Positions 53,087-62,463 of a DNA stretch of 64,000 nt are shown one piece after another. The notes below the pieces were generated by a model, which was not told the origin of the DNA, searched no databases, and saw nothing but the letters and a program-made list of their open reading frames with translations. The DNA comes from Ornithinimicrobium humiphilum (GTDB lineage: Bacteria; Actinomycetota; Actinomycetes; Actinomycetales; Dermatophilaceae), in NCBI RefSeq assembly GCF_006716885.1, contig NZ_VFPU01000001.1, positions 2,806,946 through 2,870,945 on the forward strand. Direction: 5' to 3'. Every line of letters begins with the position of its first letter. Position 1 is the first letter of the stretch. Both the position numbers and the translations under genes were made by a program.

Positions 53087-54612
53087 ACCCCCGCCCCCTC
53101 GGGCACGGACGCGACCTCGTCGGCGCCGTCGACCACCCGACCCCCGAGACCACGCCAGGCGATCACCACGGCGAGCAGCATGGCGGCGGCGCAGACCCAG
53201 GAGACGACGGAGATGCCGGAGGCGAAGGCGAGGGACGACGCCTCCCGGAGCGCCTCCCCCGCCCCCTGTGGCAGTCCGGCGGCGATCTCGTGGGCGGCCC
53301 CCAGCGTCTGCCGTCCGGCCTCGAGGTCGTCGGCAGGAACCCCCTCGACGTCGCGCAGCCGGCTGGCGTAGACGGCCATGCCGAGGGTGCCGAGCACCGC
53401 CGTCCCCATCGCCCCGCCGAACTCGTAGCCGGTCTCGGAGATGGCCGAGGCCGCCCCGGCCCGCGCCGGCGGCGCGGTCGTGAGCACGACGTCGTTGGTC
53501 AGGGTCTCGGCCAGCCCGGCTCCCAGTCCGACCAGCAGGGAGGCCGCGAGGAAGGCCCCCATGCCCGCGCCCGTGCCGAGGCGGGTCGCGGCGACGTAAC
53601 CCACGGCCAGCAGGAGGAGGCCGGTGACGACCACCCAGCGGACCGGCACGACCCTGGCGACGAACGGCGAGAGGAGGGAGCCGACGATCGTGGCCACCGC
53701 CAGCGGCAGCAGCCACCACCCGGTCAGCGCCGGCCCGAGGCCGCGGACGAGCAGGAGCCACTGGGGCAGGTAGAACATCATCCCCAGCAGCCCGAAGATC
53801 GCCAGCACGTTCACCAGGACCGCGGCCGAGAAGCCGGGCCGGGTGAAGAGCGCCAGGTCGATCATCGGGTGGGGGTGGCGGCGCTGCCGGCGGACGAAGG
53901 CCGCGAGCACGGCCGCGCCGACCACGAACGCGAGCGCGGCCGTCAGGTCGGGGTGGCGGACGCCGGTCTTGAGCGCGTAGACGACGAGCAGCAGCCCGGC
54001 GATGACGAGCGCCGCCGACGGCAGGTCGAAGGGCGCGGGGTCGGGATCGCGTGACTCCGGCAGCAGCAAGGCCGCCGCCACGACGAGCACCACCATGACC
54101 GGGGCGTTGACGAGGAAGACCGACCCCCACCAGAAGTGCTCGAGCAGCAGTCCGCCGAGCACCGGCCCCAGCGCCGCGCCGGCCGAGAACGCGGCGGCCC
54201 ACACGGCCACCGCCAGCTGCCGCTCGCGCCGCGCGGGGAAGATCGTGCGCAGCAGTCCCAGGGTGGAGGGCATGAGCGTCGCGCCCCCGAGACCGAGCAG
54301 GGCCCGGGCGGCGAGGAGCATCGCCGGCGTGGTCGAGAAGGCGGCCAGGACCGAGGCCAGACCGAAGGCCGGGGCGCCGATCAGGAGCAGCCTCCGTCGC
54401 CCGAAGCGGTCCCCGAGGCTGCCCATGAGGACGAGCAGGCCGGCCAGCAGGAACGAGTAGATGTCGATGATCCACAGCAGCTGGCTCGCGCTGGGGCGCA
54501 GGTCGGCGCTCAGGGCCGGCACGGCCACACCCAGGACGCTCATGTCGATGCTGATGAGGAGGACGGGCAGCACCAGGACGGCCAGCGCGGACCAGCGGCG
54601 CAACGGGGACAC
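53083..54612 (-). CDS. MFS efflux transporter (DHA2, 14-TM), 509 aa
   Basis: Fourteen hydrophobic segments and motif A as LMGSLGDRFGRRRLL, with DMSVLGVAVPAL at the TM1 end, place this in the EmrB/QacA drug-proton antiporter group. The GTG start has GAGG upstream. It is the first gene of the MFS-tetR operon, with the palindromic operator 46-69 bases before it. The exported compound is unknown. Confidence 0.93.
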   Translation of the reverse strand: MSPLRRWSALAVLVLPVLLISIDMSVLGVAVPALSADLRPSASQLLWIIDIYSFLLAGLLVLMGSLGDRFGRRRLLLIGAPAFGLASVLAAFSTTPAMLLAARALLGLGGATLMPSTLGLLRTIFPARRERQLAVAVWAAAFSAGAALGPVLGGLLLEHFWWGSVFLVNAPVMVVLVVAAALLLPESRDPDPAPFDLPSAALVIAGLLLVVYALKTGVRHPDLTAALAFVVGAAVLAAFVRRQRRHPHPMIDLALFTRPGFSAAVLVNVLAIFGLLGMMFYLPQWLLLVRGLGPALTGWWLLPLAVATIVGSLLSPFVARVVPVRWVVVTGLLLLAVGYVAATRLGTGAGMGAFLAASLLVGLGAGLAETLTNDVVLTTAPPARAGAASAISETGYEFGGAMGTAVLGTLGMAVYASRLRDVEGVPADDLEAGRQTLGAAHEIAAGLPQGAGEALREASSLAFASGISVVSWVCAAAMLLAVVIAWRGLGGRVVDGADEVASVPEGAGV

Positions 54613-54657
54613 GGGAGACCTCGGCTAGCGGGGAACGGGGACGCCCCAGTGTGGCAG

Positions 54658-54681
54658 AAGTTTGGCCAGGTGGCCAAACTT
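54658..54681 (-). promoter_or_regulatory. TetR operator palindrome
   Basis: AAGTTTGGCCA - GG - TGGCCAAACTT has perfect 11-bp arms and lies 46-69 bases upstream of the MFS-tetR operon. The symmetry and position fit a TetR dimer site. It is just past the GNAT stop on the same strand. Confidence 0.85.
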
Positions 54682-54686
54682 CGCGC

Positions 54687-55187
54687 TCAGCCGACGGTGG
54701 GGGCGTCGACCGGGCGCGCCAGCACGACCGACGGCCCGCGCGCCGCGTCCGCGACGGGCTCGAACCCCGAGGCCCGGTAGAAGGCCTGCGCCCCCGCGTT
54801 GGTGGCGCGCACCACCGCGCGCAGGGTGCGTATGCCGTGCGCCGGGCAGGCCGCGAGCGTGCCGGTCAGCAGCGCCCGGCCGACGCCTCTCCCCCGGGCG
54901 CCGTCGGCGACGAAGGTCGCGATGTCCGCCCACCCCTCGGGCAGGTCGTCCTGGAAGACCTCGACCGCCTGGAAGCCGAGCAGCTCGGAGCCGTCCTCGG
55001 CGAGCACGCAGCCGCGGCAGGCCGGCCCGTCGACGAACCAGTCCCGCGCCTCCTCGGGCGTCAGGTGGTGGTCGATCGCGGTCTTGTCCCCCTCGTCGAC
55101 GACGCTGTTGAGCAGCGCGGCCAGACGCGGGGCGTCGTCCGGGCCCGCGGGCCGGACCCTGGGACGGGCTCGATCGGTGTCGTGCAC
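54687..55187 (-). CDS. GNAT-family N-acetyltransferase, 166 aa
   Basis: The acetyl-CoA binding motif A is IATFVADGARGRGVGRALL, followed by AVVRATNAGAQAFYRASGFEPV. The family acts on many amines; the substrate is unknown. The GTG start lies inside an inverted repeat (55157-55197) and no ribosome site is visible. Confidence 0.88.
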   Translation of the reverse strand: MHDTDRARPRVRPAGPDDAPRLAALLNSVVDEGDKTAIDHHLTPEEARDWFVDGPACRGCVLAEDGSELLGFQAVEVFQDDLPEGWADIATFVADGARGRGVGRALLTGTLAACPAHGIRTLRAVVRATNAGAQAFYRASGFEPVADAARGPSVVLARPVDAPTVG

Positions 55188-55197
55188 CGTCCCAGGG
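55157..55197 (-). repeat. Inverted repeat spanning the GNAT start codon
   Basis: CCCTGGGACGG (55157-55167) and CCGTCCCAGGG (55187-55197) are perfect 11-bp arms 19 bases apart. In RNA they would enclose the start codon region of the GNAT gene; the element may also terminate the upstream ThDP operon. Confidence 0.6.
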
Positions 55198-55242
55198 TGA
55201 CCCGGAGACCGCGGCGACCGCAGCCGCTTTTCGGCGGAGGCC

Positions 55243-56922
55243 CTACTTCTCGCCCTTGAAGGCGTGCGCGAGCACCCAGGACGGGAAGGAGGTGATCTTG
55301 GCGTCGACGAGCAGCGGGCCGGAGTCGGGCCGCTCGACCCAGTCGCGGATCGGGGTCAGGTCCTCGACCGTCCGCGCCGTGATCGCCTCGGCACCGAAGC
55401 CGCGCGCGATGGCCGCGATGTCGGTGTCGGGGAAGGTCACGACCCGGAGGGCGTCGTGGTCGTCGTCGAAGTGGTGCAGCTCGGCCCCGTAGGCCGCGTC
55501 GTCGTAGACGAGGACCAGCAGCCGGAGCCCGAGGCGCACCGCTGTGTCCAGCTCGGTGAGGCTCATCATGAACCCGCCGTCCCCGACGGCGGCCACGGTG
55601 ACCACGTCGGGCCGGGCGACCGCGGCGCCGATGGCCGCACCGAGGGCGAGGCCGATGGACTGGAACGCCTGCGGGAAGACGAAGCTGCGGGCGTCCGGGA
55701 CGGACAGGTACATCGAGGGGTAGCCGATGAAGTTGCCGCCGTCGGCCGCCACCACCCGGTCGGTCGGCAGGATGCCGTCCACCGCGATCGACAGCGTCCG
55801 GGGGTCGAGGTGGGTGGTGGTGCTGGTGTCCTCGTAGGGCACCTGGGACCAGCGGCCGCCGGTGTCTATGGCCGTCCGGGCCGCGTCGGTCCGGTAGCCG
55901 ACGCCGGCGCGCTGCCCCACGATCGCGCCGGCGGCGCGGGCGATCGCGCCGGAGTCCGCCACGATCGCGTGGTCGGGCTCGTGGTGGAAGCCGATCGCGT
56001 CGGGGTCGGAGTCGACGACGATCACGGTCGAGCCCTCGAGCAGCGCGCCGTGCCGGGTGGTCCAGCCGTTGAGCCCGGCACCGAAGGCGACGACCAGGTC
56101 GGCGTCGGTGATGAGCTCGGCGGCGGCCGGCGTGGCGAAGCCCCCCATGACGTCGACCGACCAGGGGTGGCCCTGGAACAGGCCGCGCGCCACCGCGGTG
56201 GTGGCCAGCAGGGCTCCGCTGCGGTCGGCGAGGTCGACGAGCTCCTCGCGCGCGCCCAGGGCGCCACGGCCACCGAGGATCACGGGCCGCTCCGCCGCCA
56301 GCAGGGCGCGGGCCACGAGCTCGGCGCCCTCCTGGCTCTCGGGGGTCCGCAGGAGGGAGTAGCCGAGGGGCAGGTCCGGCCCGGGGTCGCCGGCGAGCAG
56401 CTGCTCCTGGACGTCGAGCGGGAGGTTGAGCACGACGGTGCGCCGCTCGTCACGGGCCCGCTGGTAGGCGCGGACCGTGTCCTTGACGGCCGTCGCGGCC
56501 GACCGCACCGCGGCGACCTCGACGCCGAGCCCGAGCAGGGTGGCCTCCTGGTCGATCCAGAAGTTGCTGGTCTTGGCGGTGGGCGGGGTGTCGCCGGTGA
56601 GGACGAGCAGCGGGGTCCGGCTCTTGGCCGCCTCCGTGATCGCGGTCAGCGCGTTGGTGAGGCCGCAGCCCTGGTGCACGCTCAGGGCCGTCACGCGGCC
56701 GGTGACGCGGGCGTGCGCGTCGGCCATCATGCCGGCGCCCAGCTCGTGCCGGGCCGAGACGTAGCGTGCGCCGCGGCGCACGAGCTCGGCGGTGACGACG
56801 TAGTTGCCGGACCCGACGACGCCGAAGATCTCCCGCAGCCCCAGGCGGTGCAGGGTCGCACCGACGACCTCGGCGACCGTGCGCAGCGACTGCTCCGTCT
56901 GCGGGCGCACCGCGGTGGTCAC
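55243..56922 (-). CDS. Thiamine diphosphate-binding enzyme (acetolactate-synthase-like), 559 aa
   Basis: The domain order is Pyr with catalytic Glu60 (SARHELGAGMMADAHAR), a central domain (RPVILGGRGALGA), and a PP domain with the ThDP motif GDGGFMMSLTELDT leading to YDDAAYGAELHHF, where Asp replaces the usual Asn at the metal-ligand position. It is a paralog of the enzyme at 34773. It overlaps the ABC ATPase gene by 4 bases and is the last gene of that operon. Decarboxylase or carboligase; the substrate is unknown. Confidence 0.87.
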   Translation of the reverse strand: MTTAVRPQTEQSLRTVAEVVGATLHRLGLREIFGVVGSGNYVVTAELVRRGARYVSARHELGAGMMADAHARVTGRVTALSVHQGCGLTNALTAITEAAKSRTPLLVLTGDTPPTAKTSNFWIDQEATLLGLGVEVAAVRSAATAVKDTVRAYQRARDERRTVVLNLPLDVQEQLLAGDPGPDLPLGYSLLRTPESQEGAELVARALLAAERPVILGGRGALGAREELVDLADRSGALLATTAVARGLFQGHPWSVDVMGGFATPAAAELITDADLVVAFGAGLNGWTTRHGALLEGSTVIVVDSDPDAIGFHHEPDHAIVADSGAIARAAGAIVGQRAGVGYRTDAARTAIDTGGRWSQVPYEDTSTTTHLDPRTLSIAVDGILPTDRVVAADGGNFIGYPSMYLSVPDARSFVFPQAFQSIGLALGAAIGAAVARPDVVTVAAVGDGGFMMSLTELDTAVRLGLRLLVLVYDDAAYGAELHHFDDDHDALRVVTFPDTDIAAIARGFGAEAITARTVEDLTPIRDWVERPDSGPLLVDAKITSFPSWVLAHAFKGEK

Positions 56923-57845
56923 GGGGTCACCTGCTCGAGCTCGGTCTCGGACTGGGACATGGCCGTCTCCTTCGTGTCGAGATTGTCGGCGCTGACGCCG
57001 TGGGCGATCTGGGCCGGGACGATGCCCGCCTTGGCCAGCTGGATCTGCTCGTAGATGTGGTGCCGCAGCTCGGCGAACCGAGCCGTGGAGCGGGTCTCCA
57101 GCTGGGACCGCTGCGCGGGCAGGTCGATGTGGACGTCCTCCTGGACCACCGTCGGCGAGGAGGACAGGACGATGACGCGCTCGGCCAGGTAGACCGACTC
57201 GTCGATGTCGTGGGTGACGAAGAGCACCGTCACGCCGAGGCGCTGCCAGATGTCGCGGACCAGGTCCTCGAGGTCGGCCCGGGTCTGGGCGTCGACGGCG
57301 GCGAACGGCTCGTCCATGAGCAGCACGTGCGGCTCGTAGGCCACGGCGCGCGCGATGGCGACGCGCTGCTGCATACCTCCGGAGAGCTGCCAGGGGTAGC
57401 GCTTGTGCGCGTGGGCCAGGCCGACCGCCTCCAGGGCCGCCGCGACCCGGCGCTCGCGCTCGGCGGCGGGCACCCTGGCGTTCTTCAGCGGCAGCTCGAC
57501 GTTGCCGTGCACCGTGAGCCACGGGAAGAGCGAGCGGCCGTACTCCTGGAAGACCACGGCCATCGTGCGCGGCGGGCCGGTGACGCGCTCGCCCTCGAGG
57601 ATGACCTCGCCCGACGTCGGCTCGAGCAGCCCCGAGATGATCTTGAGCAGGGTGGTCTTGCCCGCCCCGGAGGGGCCGACGATGCAGGCCAGCTCGCCCC
57701 GGGCGACGTCGAAGGTGAGGTTGCGGACGGCCTCGACCGGGCCGGCGTCGGAGGCGTAGACCTTGCGCACGTCGCGGACCGAGAGCAGCACCTCGCGCTC
57801 GGGCCGGGGGCCGACCGGGCTGGTGGGCTGGGTGGTGTCACTCAC
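56919..57845 (-). CDS. ABC transporter ATPase (nitrate/sulfonate/taurine type), 308 aa
   Basis: Walker A is GPSGAGKTT at 57-65, the Q-loop is FQEYGRSLFPW, the signature is LSGGMQQR, and Walker B is VLLMDEPFAAVD. It is the SsuB/TauB/NrtD type, with a C-terminal extension of about 50 residues after the ATPase fold (LAKAGIVPAQIAHGVSADNL). The GTG start overlaps the permease gene by 8 bases. Confidence 0.94.
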   Translation of the reverse strand: MSDTTQPTSPVGPRPEREVLLSVRDVRKVYASDAGPVEAVRNLTFDVARGELACIVGPSGAGKTTLLKIISGLLEPTSGEVILEGERVTGPPRTMAVVFQEYGRSLFPWLTVHGNVELPLKNARVPAAERERRVAAALEAVGLAHAHKRYPWQLSGGMQQRVAIARAVAYEPHVLLMDEPFAAVDAQTRADLEDLVRDIWQRLGVTVLFVTHDIDESVYLAERVIVLSSSPTVVQEDVHIDLPAQRSQLETRSTARFAELRHHIYEQIQLAKAGIVPAQIAHGVSADNLDTKETAMSQSETELEQVTP

Positions 57846-58611
57846 TGTGCTCGACCTCTTTCAGGCCGTGGTACCAGCGCAGCACGCGCCGTTCCACGAG
57901 GGAGAAGATCGCGGCCATCAGCACGCCGATGAGGCCGAGCAGCGCGATGCCGCTCCACATCTCGGGCACGGCGAAGGACCGCTGGAACTGGATGATGGTG
58001 AAACCGAGACCGGACGAGGAGGCGAACATCTCGGAGATGACCATGAGGATCAGCCCGATGGAGAGCGCCTGCCGGATGCCGGTGATGAAGGCCGGGCTGG
58101 CGGCCGGCAGCGTCAGCATGCTGATCCGCGAGGGCCCCTGTATGCCGTAGACCTTGGCGGTGTCCGAGAGCACCTCGTCCACGGCCCGGACGCCCTCGAT
58201 GGTGTTGAGCAGGATCGGCCAGGTGCAGCCGAAGACGATGACGGCCACCTTCATCGTGTCGTTGACGCCGATGAGGACCATGAGGACCGGGACGAGCACC
58301 GGCGGCGGGATCGCCCGGAAGAACTCCAGCACGGGCTCGGTCAGGCGCCGCAGCACCCGCGAGGACCCGATGGCCAGCCCCAGGCCGATGCCCAGGACGA
58401 TCGCGCCGGCGAGCCCGACCGCGAGGCGGACCAGCGAGGGCAGGACGTCGTCGACCAGCCGGTCGCCGATCCACACCTCGCGGAAGACGGTGACCAGCTC
58501 GCCGGGCCTGGGCACCCAGAAGCTGTCGGTGTCGCGGCTGAGCAGCCACCACAGCGCGACGAGCACGGCGGGCAGCGCCACGGCGTAGAACGCCTTGCGC
58601 AGGAGGCTCAT
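57838..58611 (-). CDS. ABC transporter permease, 257 aa
   Basis: This is a BPD_transp_1-type permease of the SsuC/TauC group: a starter TM, then about five more TMs, with the EAA loop as DTAKVYGIQGPSRISMLTLPAASPAFITG. It overlaps the second permease gene by 4 bases, so a heterodimeric channel is likely. Confidence 0.93.
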   Translation of the reverse strand: MSLLRKAFYAVALPAVLVALWWLLSRDTDSFWVPRPGELVTVFREVWIGDRLVDDVLPSLVRLAVGLAGAIVLGIGLGLAIGSSRVLRRLTEPVLEFFRAIPPPVLVPVLMVLIGVNDTMKVAVIVFGCTWPILLNTIEGVRAVDEVLSDTAKVYGIQGPSRISMLTLPAASPAFITGIRQALSIGLILMVISEMFASSSGLGFTIIQFQRSFAVPEMWSGIALLGLIGVLMAAIFSLVERRVLRWYHGLKEVEHSE

Positions 58612-59465
58612 CGGGCCACCTCCGCCCGGACCGAGGGGTGCCAGGCGAGCACGCGGCGCTCGATCGCCCGGAAGACGGTGTTGATGGCCACGCCGATCAG
58701 GCCGGTGGCGAGGACCAGCGCGTACATCGGTGCGTAGGAGCCGCTCGACTGCGCCAGGGCGATCTCCCGGCCCAGGCCGGGGTTGTTGATCACGAGCTCG
58801 GAGGTGACGGCCAGGATGAGGGCGACCGAGGCACCCAGCCGCAGCCCGGTCATCAGGTAGGGCAGGACCGTCGGCCAGACCACGTGCCGCACCCGGGCGA
58901 GATAGCCCATCCCGAACGAGCGCGCCGTGTTGCGGGCCACCGGGTCGACGTCCGCGACGCCGTAGAGCACCTGGATGAGCACCTGCCAGAACGACGCGTA
59001 GACCACCAGCAGCAGCTTGGACTCCAGGTCGACGCCGAAGAGCAGCACGGCCAGCGGGATGAGCGCCACCGAGGGGATGGGGCGCAGGAACTCGATCGTG
59101 CTGGCGGTCAGCCGCCGCAGCAGCGTCGAGCCGCCGATGACCAGCCCGGCCACGACGGCGACCGCCGAGGCGAAGGCCAGGCCGAGGCCCCAGCCCTGCA
59201 GGGTGTCCCAGACCGCGGCCCAGAACTCGACGTAGGTCAGGTTGCGGGCGAAGACCGGCAGGACCTCGCTGGGCGGGGGCAGGTACTTCGCCGGGATGAT
59301 CCCGAGCGCGGGCACGAGCTCCCAGACGAGCAGGAAGATCAGTGTCCCGGCCAGCCCCAGGACCGCGGGGGGCAGCGCCAGCAGCCGGTCCTCCAGGGAC
59401 CGGGACCTGCGTGCGGCCACCCGTTCCCCGCTGCCCGGGACGGGCGTCGTCGCCACGTCGACCAT
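58608..59465 (-). CDS. ABC transporter permease, 285 aa
   Basis: This is a second SsuC/TauC-type permease with a longer hydrophilic N-terminus; the EAA loop is NTARSFGMGYLARVRHVVWPTVLPYLMTG. It starts 19 bases after the leuD stop, so it is probably read through from leuCD. The N-terminal 30 residues are basic. Confidence 0.93.
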   Translation of the reverse strand: MVDVATTPVPGSGERVAARRSRSLEDRLLALPPAVLGLAGTLIFLLVWELVPALGIIPAKYLPPPSEVLPVFARNLTYVEFWAAVWDTLQGWGLGLAFASAVAVVAGLVIGGSTLLRRLTASTIEFLRPIPSVALIPLAVLLFGVDLESKLLLVVYASFWQVLIQVLYGVADVDPVARNTARSFGMGYLARVRHVVWPTVLPYLMTGLRLGASVALILAVTSELVINNPGLGREIALAQSSGSYAPMYALVLATGLIGVAINTVFRAIERRVLAWHPSVRAEVAR

Positions 59466-59484
59466 GGTGGTGTCCGTCCTTGTC

Positions 59485-60090
59485 TCAGACCGTCGTCACG
59501 GCAGGCGTGACGACGGGCGTCCAGGTGGGTCGCGCGGCCTCGAAGCCGGCGATGTCGGCCTCGTGCCGCAGCGTGAGGGAGATGTCGTCGAAGCCGTTCT
59601 CCAGGCGCCACGCGACGTAGTCGTCGATCTCGAAGGTGGCCACGAGGTCGCCGCAGGTCACCTGCCGGGCGGGCAGGTCGACGGTGACGGTCGCGCCGGG
59701 CTCGGCCTCGAGCCGCTTCCAGATCAGCTCGATGTCGCCCTGGTCGATCTGGGCGGTCAGCAGCCCGCCCTTGCCGGAGTTGCCGCGGAAGATGTCGGCG
59801 AACTTCGAGGACAGCACGACCTTGAAGCCGTACTGCTGCAGCGCCCAGACCGCGTGCTCGCGCGAGGAGCCGGTGCCGAAGTCCGGTCCCGCGACCAGGA
59901 CGGAGCCGGCGGAGTAGGCCCGCTGGTTGAGCACGAAGTCGGCGTCCTCGCGCCATCGGGCGAAGAGCGCGTCCTCGAAGCCGGTGCGCGAGACGCGCTT
60001 GCAGAACTCGGCCGGGATGATCTGGTCGGTGTCGACGTTGGAGCGCCGCAGCGGCACGCCGGTCCCGGTGTGGGTGGTGAACGCGTCCAT
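59485..60090 (-). CDS. leuD: 3-isopropylmalate dehydratase small subunit, 201 aa
   Basis: This is the small subunit of isopropylmalate isomerase (leucine biosynthesis), with [29 protein letters not shown] and [17 protein letters not shown], all canonical for LeuD. The ATG shares one base with the leuC stop (TGATG), so the two subunits are coupled. Confidence 0.96.
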   Translation of the reverse strand: MDAFTTHTGTGVPLRRSNVDTDQIIPAEFCKRVSRTGFEDALFARWREDADFVLNQRAYSAGSVLVAGPDFGTGSSREHAVWALQQYGFKVVLSSKFADIFRGNSGKGGLLTAQIDQGDIELIWKRLEAEPGATVTVDLPARQVTCGDLVATFEIDDYVAWRLENGFDDISLTLRHEADIAGFEAARPTWTPVVTPAVTTV

Positions 60091-61499
60091 CAGACCAGTG
60101 CCTCCTTGGACAGGTCGGCCGGGGAGGAGAGGGTGCCGCGGACCGCGGTGGCGGCCGCGACGGCCGGGGACACCAGGTGGGTCCGACCGCCCGCGCCCTG
60201 ACGGCCCTCGAAGTTGCGGTTGGAGGTCGAGGCGCAGCGCTGGCCGGGCCGGAGCTGGTCGGGGTTCATCCCGACGCACATCGAGCACCCCGCGAGGCGC
60301 CACTCGGCGCCGGCCGCGAGGAAGACCTGATCGAGGCCCTCGGCCTCGGCCTGCAGCCGGGTCGCGTGGGAGCCGGGCACGACGAGCAGCTGGACGCCGT
60401 CGGCGACCGTGCGCCCGCGCAGCACGTCGGCGGCGGCCCGCAGGTCCTCGATCCGGCCGTTGGTGCACGAGCCGAGGAAGACGGTGTCCACCGCGATCTC
60501 CCGCATCGGGGTCCCGGCGGTCAGACCCATATAGTCGAGGGCGAGCCTCGCTGCACCGCGGGTCTCCTCGTCGGCGAAGGAGTCGGGGTCGGGGACGGCC
60601 TCGCCGAGCTGGACAGACTGGCCGGGGTTGGTGCCCCAGGTGACGTAGGGGGTCAGCTCGCCCGCGTCGATGTAGACCTCGGCGTCGAAGACCGCGTCGT
60701 CGTCGGTGCGCAGCTCGGACCAGGCCGCGACCGCGGCGTCCCAGTCGGCGCCCTTCGGGGCGTGGGGGCGGCCCTCGAGGTAGGCGAGGGTCTTGTCGTC
60801 GGGGGCGATCAGGCCCGCGCGGGCGCCGGCCTCGATCGACATGTTGCAGATGGTCATCCGCCCCTCCATGGAGAGGGCCCGGATGGCGCTGCCGCGGTAC
60901 TCGATCACGTAGCCCTGGCCGCCGCCGGTGCCGATGCGGTTGATCACCGCGAGGATGACGTCCTTGGCCGAGACCCCCTCGGGCAGCTCGCCCTCGACCG
61001 TGACCGCCATCGTCCGGAACGGCTTCAGCGGCAGCGTCTGCGTGGCGAGCACGTGCTCGATCTCGGAGGTGCCGATGCCGAAGGCCAGGGCGCCGAACGC
61101 GCCGTGCGTGGAGGTGTGCGAGTCGCCGCACACGATCGTCATACCCGGCTGGGTGAGGCCGAGCTCGGGACCGATGACGTGCACGATGCCCTGCCCGAGC
61201 CGACCCCGGGCGTGGTGCACGATGCCGAACTCGGCGCAGTTGGCCCGGAGCGTCTCGAGCTGGGTGCGGGAGATCTCGTCCTTGACCAGGCCGAGGGTCG
61301 TGGGCACGTTGTGGTCCTCGGTGGCCAGGGTCAGGTCCGGGCGGCGCACGCGCCGCCCCGCCTCGCGCAGCCCGTCGAAGGCCTGGGGGCTCGTCACCTC
61401 GTGGATGAGGTGGAGGTCGATGTAGAGAAGGTCGGGCTCACCCTCGGCCGACCGGACGACGTGCCGCGCCCAGACCTTCTCGGCCAGCGTTCTTCCCAC
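60090..61499 (-). CDS. leuC: 3-isopropylmalate dehydratase large subunit, 469 aa
   Basis: This aconitase-family [4Fe-4S] enzyme has the cluster cysteines in [13 protein letters not shown] and [11 protein letters not shown]. The whole sequence follows actinobacterial LeuC closely (RTLAEKVW at the start; [20 protein letters not shown] near the end), so leucine biosynthesis rather than a catabolic dehydratase is the call. The GTG start has AAGGAG 6 bases upstream. It is placed between an iclR gene and an ABC-importer operon, all on one strand. Confidence 0.97.
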   Translation of the reverse strand: MGRTLAEKVWARHVVRSAEGEPDLLYIDLHLIHEVTSPQAFDGLREAGRRVRRPDLTLATEDHNVPTTLGLVKDEISRTQLETLRANCAEFGIVHHARGRLGQGIVHVIGPELGLTQPGMTIVCGDSHTSTHGAFGALAFGIGTSEIEHVLATQTLPLKPFRTMAVTVEGELPEGVSAKDVILAVINRIGTGGGQGYVIEYRGSAIRALSMEGRMTICNMSIEAGARAGLIAPDDKTLAYLEGRPHAPKGADWDAAVAAWSELRTDDDAVFDAEVYIDAGELTPYVTWGTNPGQSVQLGEAVPDPDSFADEETRGAARLALDYMGLTAGTPMREIAVDTVFLGSCTNGRIEDLRAAADVLRGRTVADGVQLLVVPGSHATRLQAEAEGLDQVFLAAGAEWRLAGCSMCVGMNPDQLRPGQRCASTSNRNFEGRQGAGGRTHLVSPAVAAATAVRGTLSSPADLSKEALV

Positions 61500-61588
61500 G
61501 TGTGTCTCCTTGCAAGATGGATGCGTATGTCGCGCACCCGGCCGGCGCGCGGAGGACCGCTCGTCGGGGTGCGACCTGAGGTCTGGAG

Positions 61589-61617
61589 GGGGTGACGTCA
61601 CCCCTCGGGGTGACGTC
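61589..61617 (-). promoter_or_regulatory. Overlapping palindromes upstream of leuC
   Basis: GGGGTGACGTCACCCC (61589-61604) is a perfect 16-bp palindrome, and GACGTCACCCC-TC-GGGGTGACGTC (61594-61617) a second, overlapping one. They lie at the iclR stop, about 90-118 bases upstream of leuC. This is either an operator for the IclR protein or a terminator between the two genes; sequence alone does not decide. Confidence 0.5.
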
Positions 61618-62377
61618 CTCCGATGATTCGGGTGAGGCGCTCGGCGCCCTCCACGACGGAGGGCACCAGCTGCCGGAGCCGCTCCGGCGTGAGCCGGCTG
61701 CTCGGGCCGAAGACGTTGAGCGCCCCGAGGAGCTCTCCGCGCGAGCCGAAGACCGGCGCGGACAGGCCGCTCGATCCCGTCTCGCGCTCGTCGTGCGTGA
61801 TGGCGTAGCGGTCGGCGGCGGTCTGCTCCACCGCCGCCCGGAGCACGTCCGGGTCGGTGATCGTGCCCGGGGCCACCGCCTCGAGCGGACCCCGCAGCAC
61901 GGTGTCGAGCAGCCCGGGCGTCCAGGCGAGGATCACGCGCCCGGAGGACCCGACGTGCATCGGGGTCACCGTGCCCACCCGCATGTGGATGCGCAGGATC
62001 TGGCGGGTCTCGGCCAGGGCGATGCACACCCGGTGCCCGGCCGACTCGCGGAAGATCGCGACCGACTCGCCGATCTCGTCCCGGAGGCCGTCCAGCTCGG
62101 GCTGCGCCAGCCGGACCAGCTCCACGCCCTGGGTGGCGGGCGCCGCCCAGTAGGCCATCCGGACGCCGATCCGGTAGCCCTGCGCGTCGCGGTCGAGGAG
62201 GCCGACCGAGACGAGGTTGGCCACGAGGCGCTGGACGGTCGAGGCCGGCAGCCCGGTGCTCTCGCGGATCTCGGCCAGGGTGAGCGAGGGGCGGGCGAGC
62301 GTGAAGGAGTCGAGGATCGAGGTGATCTTGCCCAGCACGAGCAGGTTGGCCTGCCGGCCGCCGTTCTGCTGCTCCAC
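61598..62377 (-). CDS. IclR-family transcriptional regulator, 259 aa
   Basis: The N-terminal winged helix (residues about 12-75; [36 protein letters not shown]) and the C-terminal effector domain ([40 protein letters not shown]) are complete. The GTG at 62377 has AAGGAGAGAGG upstream. In actinobacteria the IclR protein NdgR is usually divergent from leuCD; this protein differs from NdgR by eye and is read in the same direction, so its target may instead be the FAH/ABC genes. Confidence 0.92.
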   Translation of the reverse strand: MEQQNGGRQANLLVLGKITSILDSFTLARPSLTLAEIRESTGLPASTVQRLVANLVSVGLLDRDAQGYRIGVRMAYWAAPATQGVELVRLAQPELDGLRDEIGESVAIFRESAGHRVCIALAETRQILRIHMRVGTVTPMHVGSSGRVILAWTPGLLDTVLRGPLEAVAPGTITDPDVLRAAVEQTAADRYAITHDERETGSSGLSAPVFGSRGELLGALNVFGPSSRLTPERLRQLVPSVVEGAERLTRIIGGRHPEG

Positions 62378-62428
62378 GTCCTCTCTCCTTCCGTCGTCCG
62401 ACCGTACCCAGCGTGGTGGTCCGGGGGT

Positions 62429-62457
62429 GGGACCGGGCGCTCGGCGCGCCCGGTCCC
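62429..62457 (-). terminator. Hairpin between the FAH-family gene and iclR
   Basis: GGGACCGGGCGC / GCGCCCGGTCCC, a perfect 12-bp stem with a 5-base loop, lies just past the stop of the FAH-family gene, so iclR probably has its own promoter. Confidence 0.75.
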
Positions 62458-62463
62458 CCGGGC

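Noticed and set aside
59485..61499. leuCD as a catabolic dimethylmaleate- or citramalate-type dehydratase of the neighbouring importer operon
   Set aside because: Both subunits match the biosynthetic actinobacterial LeuC and LeuD nearly along their length, so the leucine pathway is the better call; the odd placement is reported as a finding instead.
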